Source of the DNA: Acinetobacter albensis
GTDB lineage: Bacteria; Pseudomonadota; Gammaproteobacteria; Pseudomonadales; Moraxellaceae
DNA: 64,000 nucleotides
Assembly (NCBI RefSeq): GCF_900095025.1
Contig: NZ_FMBK01000004.1
Location: 124,001 to 188,000, forward strand
Direction of reading: 5' to 3'
The notes beneath the pieces are model-generated. The model saw nothing but the letters and a program-made list of their open reading frames with translations. It was not told the DNA's origin and did no database searches. A program made the position numbers and the translations under genes. Position 1 is the stretch's first letter. Every line of letters starts with the position of its first letter. Of the stretch, positions 48,401-56,807 are shown piece by piece.

Positions 48401-48630
48401 TGAACTTGAGTATTGGTAATGTCAGGGACAGCATCAATCGGTAATTTTTGATAACTGTATACCCCAATACCAATCCAAGCGACAATAAATAACATCACCC
48501 AAATGGCATTTTGAATCGAGAATTGAATCAGGCGATCAAAAAGACCTTCAGGTGCAGGCAGCTGATCTGAATTGGATGCTTGATCTGTTTTCGAGATTGA
48601 CTGGTTGGGAGAGTGGTCATTAATGCTCAT
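45433..48630 (-). CDS. czcA: Heavy-metal efflux RND pump, CzcA type
   Basis: Inner-membrane proton antiporter of 1065 residues, with twelve membrane segments and two large periplasmic loops. The HME-RND signature DFGIIVDGAVVIVEN (431-445) separates it from drug RND pumps and points to divalent metals. The N-terminal PIDAVPDITNTQVQI motif is also typical. The first 30 residues are an unusual polar extension before FDRLIQFSIQN. It forms a trimer with CzcB and CzcC. Its ATG overlaps the end of czcB by 11 bases. Specificity for Zn, Cd or Co is inferred only from similarity. Confidence 0.94.
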   Translation of the reverse strand: MSINDHSPNQSISKTDQASNSDQLPAPEGLFDRLIQFSIQNAIWVMLFIVAWIGIGVYSYQKLPIDAVPDITNTQVQINTQAAGFTALEVEQRITYPIENSMAGLPKLEQTRSISRYGLSQVTIIFKDGTDIYWARQQINQRLQEAQAELPNEIAPTMSPVSTGLGEIYQWVIKADPNAKKPDGTAYSAMDLREIQDWIVRPQLQRVAGVAEVNSIGGFNKTYVVTPDLNRLQQLQIPLTDLQIALTQNNENRGAGFIENNGQQMTVRVPGTLNSIEDIQNVTLAHKNSFPIRVVDVATVSIGHDLRTGGATYNGEEAVLGIAMMMMGENSRTVAQAVDAKVKTIQQSLPKGVMIETVYDRTDLVERAIKTVQKNLVEGAILVIVILFLFLGNFRAALITACVIPLSMLFTLAGMAEQKISANLMSLGALDFGIIVDGAVVIVENCIRRLAEAQHAKGRLLTKAERFKEVFLAAKQARRPLIFGQLIILVVYLPIFALTGVEAKLFHPMAMTVVLALFGAIILSVTFVPAAVALFVNGEVKETESRWMLWLKQKYEKLLNLAYEFKFFVVILALCILVLSGVLASKIGSEFSPTLSEGDFAVQQMRSPSTGLEQSLRMQENTEKLLLKSFPEIKAIFARTGTAEVATDVMPPNISDAVLLLKPRDQWNNPKETIDELRQRMIAFLTTLPGNNSEFSQPIELRFNELISGVRSDVGVKIFGDDMVVLNQQATRIAQHIKTISGATAVNVEQTSGLPLLNIEINKAAAAQYGLSVRAIQDLVATSVGGQNVGQILQGDRRFDFVIRLDDAQRTPEYLAVLPIQTPNGGLIQLQDVAKVENILGINQVSREDGKRRVVVTVNVEGRDLGSFVTELQTTLAKQEMPAGYWLDYGGQFENLSSAKARMQLVVPLALITIFILLMAVFHNIQESLLVFTGVPFALCGGLIALWLRDIPLSMSAGVGFIALSGVAVLNGLVMLTFIKELRQQLDVYQATWQGAILRLRPVLMTACVASLGFIPMAIATGTGAEVQRPLATVVIGGIVSSTLLTLLILPVIYRWMNEKVGLKN

Positions 48631-49876
48631 GACTCGCTTCTCCTTTTTCCAGTTCAGATTTCAACAAGAAACTGCCTTGTGCGGCATATTGCTGTCCTTG
48701 GGTCAAACCCGATTGCACTTCAACCCATTCAGCATTGCCTGATATTTGTCCCAGAACCACAGGTTGAGCTTTAAATTCAATTTTCTGATCATGTTCAGAG
48801 GCAACAAAAACTGCATCTTTGCCTTCAACTTTTTGAATGGCGCTTTTTAAAATGCGCAATGCTTGAGCTGATCCCGCTTGTTGCAATTGCACATTGACCA
48901 TTAAATTTGGACGCAGCTCGGTCGCACTCGATAATATTTTGGCACGAACTTGCAATCGACCTGTTTGCAGGTCGGCTTCAGTATTTAAACTTTGAATTTG
49001 TGCTTTAAACAGATTGCCTGTTTGTAGCGATTTGAACTCGATTTGTTGATTCAGACCAATTGCACTCAAGTCAGCACTGGGTGCAATAAACTCAAGCCAG
49101 AGTTGATCCAATTGATCGATAATAAACAACTGATTTGCAAGCTGAACATTTTCCCCCACCACCAAGTCTTTTTTACTGATAATGCCTGAAATGGGGGCAG
49201 TTAAAACATAACGACCATTTGAACCCGATGCTGCGCCAAAAGCCGATAATCGCGATTTGCTGGCTTGTACCTGAATCTGCGCCTGCTTGTAAACATTATA
49301 AGCCCGTTGATAATCCTGCTTTGCAGAAATTCCCTGTGACCACAACTGTCGCTCACGTTCATAGTCCTGACGTGCCAGTTCTAAATTGGCTTGGACAATC
49401 TGCAAGTTGGCTTGTTGATCCACCAAATCAGGCACCATCAAGGTGGCCAATGCTTGACCTTTTACTACCCGTTGTCCAAGTTCCACATTCACTTTTTCCA
49501 CATAACCACTAAATGCAGGAGAAACATGTGCCTGTCGGTCCGTATTCACAATCACTTTGGCAGGATAAGAAGCCGACTTTGTGACTGCACCTACTTCAAC
49601 CAAAGCAAGCTGTATGCCATGTTCAGTGATTTGTTTTGCTGTCAGCGCAATTTCCTCGCCATGTTCAGTCTCAGCATGTACAGTATTTTTAGCCTCGTCT
49701 TCCGCATGTTCACCCTCTTCCGTCTGTCCATGTGCATCTTGTTTCGCAGAATTACCTTTATCTGAAATCAACAAACCCAGGGCAAGCAATGTAGTCACGA
49801 TCAAAGCCATCACAATTAATAATTTTTGGGAAATTTTGCCGAGTTGATTTTTTAAATTTCTTTGCATTTGTCGCAT
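48620..49876 (-). CDS. czcB: Heavy-metal efflux periplasmic adaptor, CzcB type
   Basis: Membrane fusion protein of 418 residues linking CzcA to CzcC. One N-terminal membrane anchor (about 19-37) is followed by an acidic, histidine-rich stretch at 41-75 (HGQTEEGEHAED, HAETEHGEE), a likely metal-binding segment. Barrel-sandwich and hairpin domains follow (PAFSGYVEKVNVELGQRVVKG; LTAPISGIISKKDLVVGENV). Start: ATG 49876 with GGGGA 8 bases before. The open TTG at 49894 lies within czcC and is not needed. It is flanked directly by czcC and czcA. Confidence 0.93.
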   Translation of the reverse strand: MRQMQRNLKNQLGKISQKLLIVMALIVTTLLALGLLISDKGNSAKQDAHGQTEEGEHAEDEAKNTVHAETEHGEEIALTAKQITEHGIQLALVEVGAVTKSASYPAKVIVNTDRQAHVSPAFSGYVEKVNVELGQRVVKGQALATLMVPDLVDQQANLQIVQANLELARQDYERERQLWSQGISAKQDYQRAYNVYKQAQIQVQASKSRLSAFGAASGSNGRYVLTAPISGIISKKDLVVGENVQLANQLFIIDQLDQLWLEFIAPSADLSAIGLNQQIEFKSLQTGNLFKAQIQSLNTEADLQTGRLQVRAKILSSATELRPNLMVNVQLQQAGSAQALRILKSAIQKVEGKDAVFVASEHDQKIEFKAQPVVLGQISGNAEWVEVQSGLTQGQQYAAQGSFLLKSELEKGEASHEH

Positions 49877-49877
49877 A

Positions 49878-51239
49878 TTATTTTTCCCCGCCAATGACTG
49901 CTAAATCTTGTGTGTCTTGCCATAAATTCTGATTGATTTGTGCAATAGCATCTTTCGCCATGACTTGACTAGGCTGAATTCCCAAACTTAAACTTTCTGC
50001 TTCAATGGCACATTGCCAAGCTTCTTTCAACAATTGCACTTTACGCATACGCACTTCTTGCAATTGTAAAGTCGCTTGTTGCACCTCAGTCACTGCAAAT
50101 TTACCTGCACTAAAGCCGAGCAATGTTTTGCGTTGTACTTGCATCGCCAATGGAATTTGAGTTTGATCCACATGCTTGAATTGCACTTCCAATCCTTGTA
50201 ATTCAGTTAATAACGTACCGACTTGCAAGGCATTCTGCTTCAAATAAAATGCCTGTTGCTTCTCCAAAACATCGTATTTGGCTTGGGCAATTTTCACCCC
50301 ATATTGTTGACGATTAAAAATATTCAGCGGAATAGACACTCCCAGCATCAGTTCATTTTCTGTTGATGTCTGAGGCGATTTGATTCGATTCATCCCCACA
50401 TTTAAAGTGGGATTTGGGCGTGCCGATACTTTCAGCTGATCCACACTTGCTTTGGCCTCAAGCACCTGTAACTGACGTGATTTTTCAAATAAATTTTTTG
50501 ACAAATACTGTTGTACTTGTTGATGGGTTGAAGACGGCCATAACAACTTCGGTGATAAACCAATCTGAATCGTTTTATCCGAAACACCCCAGACATTGGA
50601 CAATTGCTGGGTCGCAACCTGTACTTGTAAGTCAGCTTGTCGATATAAACGTATATTTTCTGCATGGGTTAAACGCGCACGATCGACATCGACCTCTGCG
50701 ACACTGCCTGCTTGATAGCGCTTTTGAATGGCATTCAAATTATCTTGACTGACATTAAGCTGTTCTTGAACCACATGACGTTCCAGTTCAAAAATCGCCA
50801 GTTGCGACCACAAATATTTCACGGCAAGCTCAAGTTGCGCATGATAAATTTGCTCATTCAAACTCATTTTAGTTTGGGCAATTTGGGCCAGTTTCTGATG
50901 GACTTTACGTTCACCAAAAATATCTAAGGGCTGAGAAAGACCAACAGATAACTCTTGATCTTGATTTGAGCCAAAGCCAGTTTGCGTTATGGATAACTCA
51001 GGATTTATCCACAATTTTGATTGATGAATATTCGCCGAGGCAATCTTGTGTTGCGTTGCCCAGATGGTTTGTGACTGCTGATAATCGGTCGTGTTTTGTA
51101 TTGCTTGTTCCAAGCTTAGGCCTGTTTGCCCAGATTCTGCGTAGACCACCGAGGATAAACACCCCAACAATAACGCACCAATGAAGGAAAACTGAACAGC
51201 ATGATGCTGTGTTTTGACATGACATATAATTTTAGACAT
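49878..51239 (-). CDS. czcC: Heavy-metal efflux outer-membrane factor, CzcC type
   Basis: TolC-like outer-membrane channel protein of 453 residues. The signal peptide ends near VVYAESG. The OEP pattern is duplicated: about 40-220 (LEQAIQNTTDYQQSQ, NPELSITQTGFGSNQDQE) and about 230-420 (RPNPTLNVGMNRIKSPQ). The conserved RYQAGSVAEVDVDRARLTHAE lies in the first half and LLGFSAGKFAVTEVQQA in the second. It is the second gene of czcICBA; czcB begins at its stop codon. Confidence 0.92.
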   Translation of the reverse strand: MSKIICHVKTQHHAVQFSFIGALLLGCLSSVVYAESGQTGLSLEQAIQNTTDYQQSQTIWATQHKIASANIHQSKLWINPELSITQTGFGSNQDQELSVGLSQPLDIFGERKVHQKLAQIAQTKMSLNEQIYHAQLELAVKYLWSQLAIFELERHVVQEQLNVSQDNLNAIQKRYQAGSVAEVDVDRARLTHAENIRLYRQADLQVQVATQQLSNVWGVSDKTIQIGLSPKLLWPSSTHQQVQQYLSKNLFEKSRQLQVLEAKASVDQLKVSARPNPTLNVGMNRIKSPQTSTENELMLGVSIPLNIFNRQQYGVKIAQAKYDVLEKQQAFYLKQNALQVGTLLTELQGLEVQFKHVDQTQIPLAMQVQRKTLLGFSAGKFAVTEVQQATLQLQEVRMRKVQLLKEAWQCAIEAESLSLGIQPSQVMAKDAIAQINQNLWQDTQDLAVIGGEK

Positions 51240-51297
51240 TTGACTGCCCCACTTAATAAGAAAATAAGTGGTGGGTCATCTTTTAGGCTACCCCACC

Positions 51298-51708
51298 TTA
51301 TAGCGGGGTAAGCACGGGCGGTGGGTTTGCTCGAGATAAATGCGGGGACTGATATAAATTACGCCAGTCAAATTCTAGACGCGGCACGTATGCAGAGAAC
51401 AAGGGTTCGTTCGCCGACTGTTGCACATCGCTCAATATAAAATGTGCAAATGAAGGCAAATGATCACGATGATCATCTGTTGCAAATACACTCGATAATG
51501 GTGTTTTTTCTTGTACTGCTGAAACATGATTATGTTTTGTCGTTTGATTCTGTTCACAACGTACTGCACCATGATGACCAAAATGGGGCAATGTGGTTGA
51601 ATGAGTCGACAATGTTTCATGCACACAAAATGCAGCTGCCACATTCCATAGACTTTGGAATATGAACAAACTTAACATGAAGGTGATAAAAATATTCGAC
51701 TTTTTCAC
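51298..51708 (-). CDS. czcI: CzcI-like periplasmic protein of the metal efflux operon
   Basis: Small protein of 136 residues at the head of the operon. The signal peptide MKKSNIFITFMLSLFIFQSLW ends near WNVAAAFC. The mature part has histidine and cysteine clusters (FCVHETLSTHS, HFGHHGAVRCEQ, TTKHNHV, DDHRDHLPSFAHF) consistent with metal binding. A periplasmic CzcI-type protein in front of czcC is common; its role (regulator or buffer) is not settled. Start: GTG 51708 with AGAAG about 8 bases upstream. czcC follows after 58 bp. No czcRS-type regulator is near. Confidence 0.78.
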   Translation of the reverse strand: MKKSNIFITFMLSLFIFQSLWNVAAAFCVHETLSTHSTTLPHFGHHGAVRCEQNQTTKHNHVSAVQEKTPLSSVFATDDHRDHLPSFAHFILSDVQQSANEPLFSAYVPRLEFDWRNLYQSPHLSRANPPPVLTPL

Positions 51709-51860
51709 ACCATAAACTTCTGAGCAATAATCAAACGATACGGCACTATAGCAGTTTAGTTGATGTTATAAAATTACAAGGTTTAAACTCAGAAAGCATG
51801 GTCGGATTGAAATCTCACCAATCTGATGCTTGTAAAGCATCCATCGATCAAAACTCTGAC

Positions 51861-51889
51861 AAAAAAACCAGCCCGTAGGCTGGTTTTTT
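51861..51889 (-). terminator. Terminator after ettA
   Basis: Stem AACCAGCC with GGCTGGTT, loop CGTA, flanked by A and T runs, 17 bp beyond the ettA stop. The roughly 150 bp between it and czcI must contain the czcICBA promoter. Confidence 0.92.
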
Positions 51890-51905
51890 AATTTAAAACT
51901 GGAGA

Positions 51906-53567
51906 TTAACCGCCAATTTTTTTGTATTTAGAACGCTTTTGTACACCCGCATCACCTAAACGTGACTGACGGTATGCTTCATATTCAGCATAGTTACCTG
52001 CATAGAACTCAGGTTGTTCGTTTTCAAATGACAAGATGTGCGTTGCAATACGGTCTAGGAACCAACGGTCATGCGATACCACCATCACTGTGCCTGGGAA
52101 TACAAGAATTGCATCCTCAAGTGCACGTAAAGTTTCAATATCCAAGTCGTTCGATGGCTCATCCAGTAAGATCACGTTTGCGCCCATTTGCAAGATTTTC
52201 GCAAGTTGTAAACGGTTACGTTCACCACCCGACAATTCACCTACGCGTTTTTGCTGATCTTGACCTTTAAAGTTAAAACGTCCGATATAGGCACGCGATG
52301 CGATTTCGTAATCGCCAATACGTAAGATATCTAAACCGCCAGAAATTTCTTCCCAAACCGTTTTCTTATCATCTAAAGTATCACGCAACTGACCGACATA
52401 AGCCACTTTAACTGATTCGCCCAGTATCACCGAACCTGTATCGGGTTGCTGTTCGCCTGTCATCATACGGAATAAGGTCGTTTTACCCGCACCATTCGGC
52501 CCCACAATACCGACAATTGCCGTTGGTGGGACAGAGAAGGTTAAGTTTTCATACAACAAACGACCATCAAACGATTTACTGATCCCTTCAACATCAACCA
52601 CCTTGTTCCCTAAACGAGGACCCGGTGGGATATAGATTTCTGAAGTTTCATTACGTTGTTGGAATTCTTTAGAGTTCAGCTCTTCAAAACGTTCCATACG
52701 TGCTTTGTTTTTCTTTTGCTGACCTTTGGCATTAGAACGAACCCATTCAAGTTCTTTCTTTAATGCTTTAGCAAAAGATTCTTCTTGCTTGTTCTCTTGC
52801 TCTAAACGGGCATTTTTCTGTTCCAACCAATTGGTATAGTTCCCTTGGTAAGGAATACCCATGCCACGGTCAAGCTCCAGAATCCACTCAGCCACGTTAT
52901 CCAAGAAATAACGGTCATGCGTAATTGCCACGATTGTACCGGCAAAGTCTTTCAAGAAACGTTCTAACCAAGTGACAGATTCTGCATCCAAATGGTTCGT
53001 CGGTTCATCAAGAAGTAACATGTCTGGCTTAGACAAAAGCAAACGACACAGTGCAACACGGCGACGTTCACCACCTGAAAGCAAAGTAACGTCAGCATCC
53101 CAAGCAGGAAGATTCAATGCCGCAGCAGCTTGATCCATTTGGTTGCTTAAGTTATGTGCATCCCAAGCATGAATGATTGACTCTAATTTCTCTTGCTCTT
53201 TGGCAAGGGCATCAAAGTCAGCATCTTCTGCTGCATATTCTGCAAAAACTTCATCCAAACGTGCTAAGGCATCAAGTGGCTCACGTAAACCATCTTCAAC
53301 GTTACCACGAACGTCTTTAGCAGGATCAAGTGGTGGTTCTTGCTCAAGATAGCCGATTTTAATACCCGGCTGAGCACGTGCTTCACCTGAGAAATCTTTA
53401 TCTACGCCAGCCATAATACGAAGCAAAGTAGATTTACCTGCACCGTTTAAACCAAGTACACCAATTTTTGCACCTGGGAAAAATGATAAAGAGATGTCTT
53501 TTAAGATTTCGCGTTTAGGCGGAACCATTTTCGACACACGGTTCATCGTGTAAATATATTGGGCCAC
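51906..53567 (-). CDS. ettA: Energy-dependent translational throttle protein EttA (ABC-F)
   Basis: A cytoplasmic ABC-F ATPase of 553 residues that binds the ribosomal E site and gates elongation by ATP/ADP level. It has two ABC domains: Walker A GLNGAGKST (about 39-47) and GPNGAGKTT (about 355), with signatures LLSGGERRRVAL and ELSGGERNRLQL. The arm and linker regions match EttA (RLEQENKQEESFAKALKKEL, RSNAKGQQKKNKARM). No membrane domain. The GTG start at 53567 is supported by an AGGAG site 6 bases ahead. Confidence 0.95.
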   Translation of the reverse strand: MAQYIYTMNRVSKMVPPKREILKDISLSFFPGAKIGVLGLNGAGKSTLLRIMAGVDKDFSGEARAQPGIKIGYLEQEPPLDPAKDVRGNVEDGLREPLDALARLDEVFAEYAAEDADFDALAKEQEKLESIIHAWDAHNLSNQMDQAAAALNLPAWDADVTLLSGGERRRVALCRLLLSKPDMLLLDEPTNHLDAESVTWLERFLKDFAGTIVAITHDRYFLDNVAEWILELDRGMGIPYQGNYTNWLEQKNARLEQENKQEESFAKALKKELEWVRSNAKGQQKKNKARMERFEELNSKEFQQRNETSEIYIPPGPRLGNKVVDVEGISKSFDGRLLYENLTFSVPPTAIVGIVGPNGAGKTTLFRMMTGEQQPDTGSVILGESVKVAYVGQLRDTLDDKKTVWEEISGGLDILRIGDYEIASRAYIGRFNFKGQDQQKRVGELSGGERNRLQLAKILQMGANVILLDEPSNDLDIETLRALEDAILVFPGTVMVVSHDRWFLDRIATHILSFENEQPEFYAGNYAEYEAYRQSRLGDAGVQKRSKYKKIGG

Positions 53568-53879
53568 GTAGGACTCCTCTATAGAAAAAGCAAAATTCGC
53601 ACGTGATCAAAAACCGCATGCGAACAAATATTCTGGGCATTATACGATGAAAGCAGTGAAAAAATAAGGGATAGCTGTGATCTTGAATAGAATGTTACAA
53701 CTCTCGGCATGTTTATTTTTTAAACATGGCAATCAGGCTTTTACTTGTGAAATGACTATTTATGAATAGTATCCTTTATATGAATATTTAAGATAACAAT
53801 TTAATTTAAATCGCAATTTCATTCATATATAGCAATGCTACACTGGGTCAATATTTAACTTCACAAAGATGATGTCAAC
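53568..53879. other. 312-bp gap between divergent ettA and metY
   Basis: Holds the promoters of both genes. Three short inverted repeats are present: TTCGCA/TGCGAA (53596-53601, 53619-53624), CATGTTTA/TAAACATG (53708-53715, 53721-53728) and ACTATT/AATAGT (53755-53760, 53765-53770). The last two are close to metY and could be operators or leader hairpins. I recognise no S-box or other named riboswitch. Confidence 0.4.
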
Positions 53880-55157
53880 ATGACCTATAAAGACGAAACA
53901 CTCGCTATTCATGCAGGTTATACCCCTGAAGCCACCACAAAAGCCGTGGCCGTCCCGATTTATCAAACCACATCTTATGCTTTTGACAATACCCAACATG
54001 GGGCCGATTTATTTGATTTAAAGGTACAGGGCAATATCTACACCCGGATTATGAATCCCACTACGGCAGTTTTGGAACAACGCTTGGCTGCACTTGAAGG
54101 AGGCATTGGGGGCTTAGCTGTCGCATCAGGCATGTCTGCGATTACCTATGCCATTCAAACCATTGCTGAAGCGGGTGACAATATTGCCTCTGTTTCGACT
54201 TTATATGGGGGTACTTACAACTTATTTGCACATACCCTGCCGAAACAAGGTATTGAAGTGCGTTTCTTTGACTACCAAAACCCCGAAGCATTGCGTAATT
54301 TAATTGATGAAAAGACCAAACTGGTCTTTGTTGAATCGATTGGTAATCCGCTCGGTAATATCATTGATTTAGAGGCCATTGCAAAAATTGCCCATGAATA
54401 TGGTGTCCCTGTCATTGTCGACAATACTGTCGCCACCCCTGCCTTACTTAAACCGTTTGAATATGGGGCCGACATTGTGGTGCATTCACTGACCAAATAT
54501 ATTGGTGGTCATGGTAACTCCATTGGCGGTGCCATTATTGATAGCGGGAAGTTCCCTTGGGGCAAATATCCTGAACGCTTTAAAGTGTTGAATACTCCCG
54601 ATCCAAGTTACCACGGGGTGAACTATGTCGAAGCTTTAGGCGCAGCTGCTTTTATTGCTCGTGCCCGTGTGGTTCCTTTGCGAAATACTGGCGCAGCCAT
54701 TAGCCCACACAACGTATTTTTAATCTTACAAGGTTTAGAAACGCTTAACTTACGCATGGAGCGCCACACAGAAAACGCGCAGAAAGTGGCTGAATATTTA
54801 CAACAACACGCCAAAGTGAAATGGGTCAACTATGCAGGCCTCAAAGACCATCCACAATATGCATTGGCGCAAAAATATGTGAAAGGCAAACCCTCTGCTA
54901 TTTTGTCTTTTGGTGTGCAAGATGGCATCGCAGGCGGCACACGTTTTATTGATGCCTTGCAACTTTTCACCCGTTTGGTCAATATTGGTGATGCCAAAAG
55001 TCTGGCTTGTCATCCTGCCACCACCACGCACCGTCAGTTGAATGAAGCTGAATTAAAAGCTGCAGGCGTCAGTCTTGATATGGTGCGCTTATCGGTGGGT
55101 ATTGAACACATCGATGATTTAATTGCAGATTTAGAACAAGCACTCTCACAGGTTTAA
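53880..55157 (+). CDS. metY: O-acetylhomoserine aminocarboxypropyltransferase / homocysteine synthase
   Basis: PLP enzyme of the Cys/Met metabolism family, 425 residues. It makes homocysteine directly from O-acetylhomoserine and sulfide. Family motifs: ETLAIHAGYTPE at the start, YTRIMNPTTAVLEQRLAALE, and the PLP lysine K206 in VVHSLTKYIGGHG. DPSYHGVNY and SLACHPATTTHRQL complete the active site. The length and the long insertion before DPSYHG fit MetY rather than MetB or MetC. It stands alone behind its own promoter. Confidence 0.93.
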   Translation: MTYKDETLAIHAGYTPEATTKAVAVPIYQTTSYAFDNTQHGADLFDLKVQGNIYTRIMNPTTAVLEQRLAALEGGIGGLAVASGMSAITYAIQTIAEAGDNIASVSTLYGGTYNLFAHTLPKQGIEVRFFDYQNPEALRNLIDEKTKLVFVESIGNPLGNIIDLEAIAKIAHEYGVPVIVDNTVATPALLKPFEYGADIVVHSLTKYIGGHGNSIGGAIIDSGKFPWGKYPERFKVLNTPDPSYHGVNYVEALGAAAFIARARVVPLRNTGAAISPHNVFLILQGLETLNLRMERHTENAQKVAEYLQQHAKVKWVNYAGLKDHPQYALAQKYVKGKPSAILSFGVQDGIAGGTRFIDALQLFTRLVNIGDAKSLACHPATTTHRQLNEAELKAAGVSLDMVRLSVGIEHIDDLIADLEQALSQV

Positions 55158-55470
55158 ATTTTTCAAAAACCTATTTTTAGCCATCTTTTCTATAGAGAAA
55201 GATGGTTTTTTATAGAGAATAGGTTTTTTTGCTTATTTCTCTTTGCTTTGTTTTAAACCTATGATAAAAAACAAAGAACGGGTCGCATAACAATAGAGCA
55301 ATTACTCTAATTATATTTGTAAATTCAATGACTTATTTATGGCTTTTTTTTTAGCATTGAGTATCATAGACTTAATCACAATAGCTCAATTGCGGAAAAT
55401 TCGAGCTAAATAATGGAATATAAAAAAGCATAATCTAGAATTTTGTTGTATTCAATCAGGAAAAAATAGC
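55158..55470 (+). terminator. Nested terminator after metY and gap before acr1
   Basis: An inner hairpin CCATCTTT/AAAGATGG (about 55181-55205) with a T-run sits inside an outer 11-bp stem AAAAACCTATT (55165-55175) with AATAGGTTTTT (55218-55228), which has its own T-run. The two structures can form together or in turn. The remaining 240 bp up to acr1 are AT-rich and hold the acr1 promoter; no other feature was recognised. Confidence 0.75.
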
Positions 55471-56358
55471 GTGAATTCAAAATTAGAGAAACTCTTTCAA
55501 AATAGAGTAAACGGTAAAGTTGTTTTAATCACCGGCGCATCAAGCGGGATTGGTTTAACGGCGGCACATAAACTGGCAGCCGCAGGTGCTCACGTTTTAC
55601 TGGTGTCACGTACCAAAGAAACTTTAGATGAAGTCAAAGCTGAAATTGAAAAAAAAGGTGGTCAGGCTTCTGTTTTTCCATGTGACTTAAATAATATGGA
55701 ATCAATTGATGAAGTGTCACAACAAATTTTAGCTTCTGTGGATCATATTGATATTCTCATTAATAATGCAGGTCGTTCGATTCGCCGTGCAGTACACGAA
55801 TCTTCAGACCGTTTTCATGATTTTGAACGTACCATGCAATTGAATTATTTTGGTGCCATTCGCTTGGTCATGAACATTTTGCCGCAAATGATGGCACGTC
55901 GTGATGGTCAAATTATTAATATTAGCTCTATTGGCGTATTGGCCAATGCAACACGTTTCTCAGCCTATGTGGCTTCTAAAGCGGCACTAGATGCATTTAG
56001 TCGTTGTTTGTCAGCCGAAGTTCATTCGCATAAAATTGCGATTACCTCTGTGTATATGCCATTGGTACGGACACCCATGATTGCACCCACTAAAATTTAT
56101 AAATATGTGCCCACTTTATCACCAGAACAAGCTGCAGATTTAATTGCGTATGCCATTGTGAAACGTCCAAAGAAAGTGGCCACACATTTAGGTCGTTTGG
56201 CATCGATTACTTATTCAATTGCACCTGATATTAATAATAAATTGATGTCAATTGGCTATAACTTGTTCCCTAGCTCTTCAGCTTCAGTCGGTGAGCCACA
56301 AAAGTTAAATTGGGTTCAAAAAGCATATGCACGTTTGTTCCCAGGCGAACATTGGTAA
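55471..56358 (+). CDS. acr1: Fatty acyl-CoA reductase, Acr1 type
   Basis: NADPH-dependent SDR enzyme of 295 residues that reduces long-chain acyl-CoA to the fatty aldehyde, the first step toward storage wax esters in Acinetobacter. The Rossmann motif TGASSGIG is at 21-28, NNAGRSIRRAVHES near 98, and the catalytic set is S152/S153, Y166 and K170 in ISSIG...SAYVASK. The C-terminus IYKYVPTLSPEQAADLI...YARLFPGEHW agrees with Acr1 of A. baylyi as I remember it, in both length and motif order. Start: GTG 55471 with AGGA 9 bases before. The wax ester synthase is not nearby. Confidence 0.88.
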   Translation: MNSKLEKLFQNRVNGKVVLITGASSGIGLTAAHKLAAAGAHVLLVSRTKETLDEVKAEIEKKGGQASVFPCDLNNMESIDEVSQQILASVDHIDILINNAGRSIRRAVHESSDRFHDFERTMQLNYFGAIRLVMNILPQMMARRDGQIINISSIGVLANATRFSAYVASKAALDAFSRCLSAEVHSHKIAITSVYMPLVRTPMIAPTKIYKYVPTLSPEQAADLIAYAIVKRPKKVATHLGRLASITYSIAPDINNKLMSIGYNLFPSSSASVGEPQKLNWVQKAYARLFPGEHW

Positions 56359-56373
56359 GATTGATTCACTCTT

Positions 56374-56399
56374 AAACCAGTCTATTGACTGGTTTTTTT
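56374..56399 (+). terminator. Terminator after acr1
   Basis: AAACCAGTC (56374-56382) pairs with GACTGGTTT (56387-56395), loop TATT, then T-run. Confidence 0.9.
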
Positions 56400-56438
56400 A
56401 TGCTATAAATAAGTATTGTTTTTTGTTGTTAGATTTTT

Positions 56439-56753
56439 ATGCGTATTGCTGCTCTCATTTTCCAATATATCTGTTTTGCTTATGCCTTATTTTTGGGTTA
56501 TCAAGTCAGTTCTGCCTTCTACCAACAAAATTATGAGATTCTTGAAATAGCCGCAAATATTGGTACCCTTCTGATCTGTATCGATTTAGGCGTTTTTTTA
56601 CATTTTAACAAGTCGATTAGCGCACTGAAAGTTAAAGCCACCTCGCAACAATCATCAGTCGAACTTTCAACTTTAGAAAAAATCACTCGCAAGCTAGGTC
56701 ATTTGGGCATTATGCTGATTCTTTGTAGCTGGATTGTGCCCAAACTTGCATAA
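56439..56753 (+). CDS. Small membrane protein of unknown function
   Basis: A protein of 104 residues with three hydrophobic segments: about 5-24 (ALIFQYICFAYALFLGYQV), 37-55 (IAANIGTLLICIDLGVFLHF) and 88-102 (LGHLGIMLILCSWIV). A polar loop rich in S, K and E lies between the second and third (VKATSQQSSVELSTLEK). No cysteine pairs or known motif, and I do not recognise a family. It lies between the acr1 terminator and a bidirectional terminator, so it forms its own unit. The ribosome-binding site is weak. Confidence 0.62.
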   Translation: MRIAALIFQYICFAYALFLGYQVSSAFYQQNYEILEIAANIGTLLICIDLGVFLHFNKSISALKVKATSQQSSVELSTLEKITRKLGHLGIMLILCSWIVPKLA

Positions 56754-56781
56754 AAAACCTCCCAATCAATTGGGAGGTTTT
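56754..56781. terminator. Bidirectional terminator between the small membrane protein and tex
   Basis: A perfect 13-bp stem AAAACCTCCCAAT (56754-56766) with ATTGGGAGGTTTT (56769-56781), separated by only two bases, so the real loop opens one or two pairs. A and T runs on both sides serve both convergent genes. Confidence 0.88.
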
Positions 56782-56807
56782 CTTTGGCAGTTAAAGCATT
56801 CTAAAAA

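Noticed and set aside
43468..51708. Heavy-metal locus as a mobile resistance island.
   Set aside because: No transposase, integrase or flanking repeats, and base composition is like the neighbours. Transfer cannot be excluded but nothing here shows it.
53596..53770. Riboswitch in front of metY.
   Set aside because: Only short 6-8 bp inverted repeats are present; no SAM or SAH riboswitch core was recognised.
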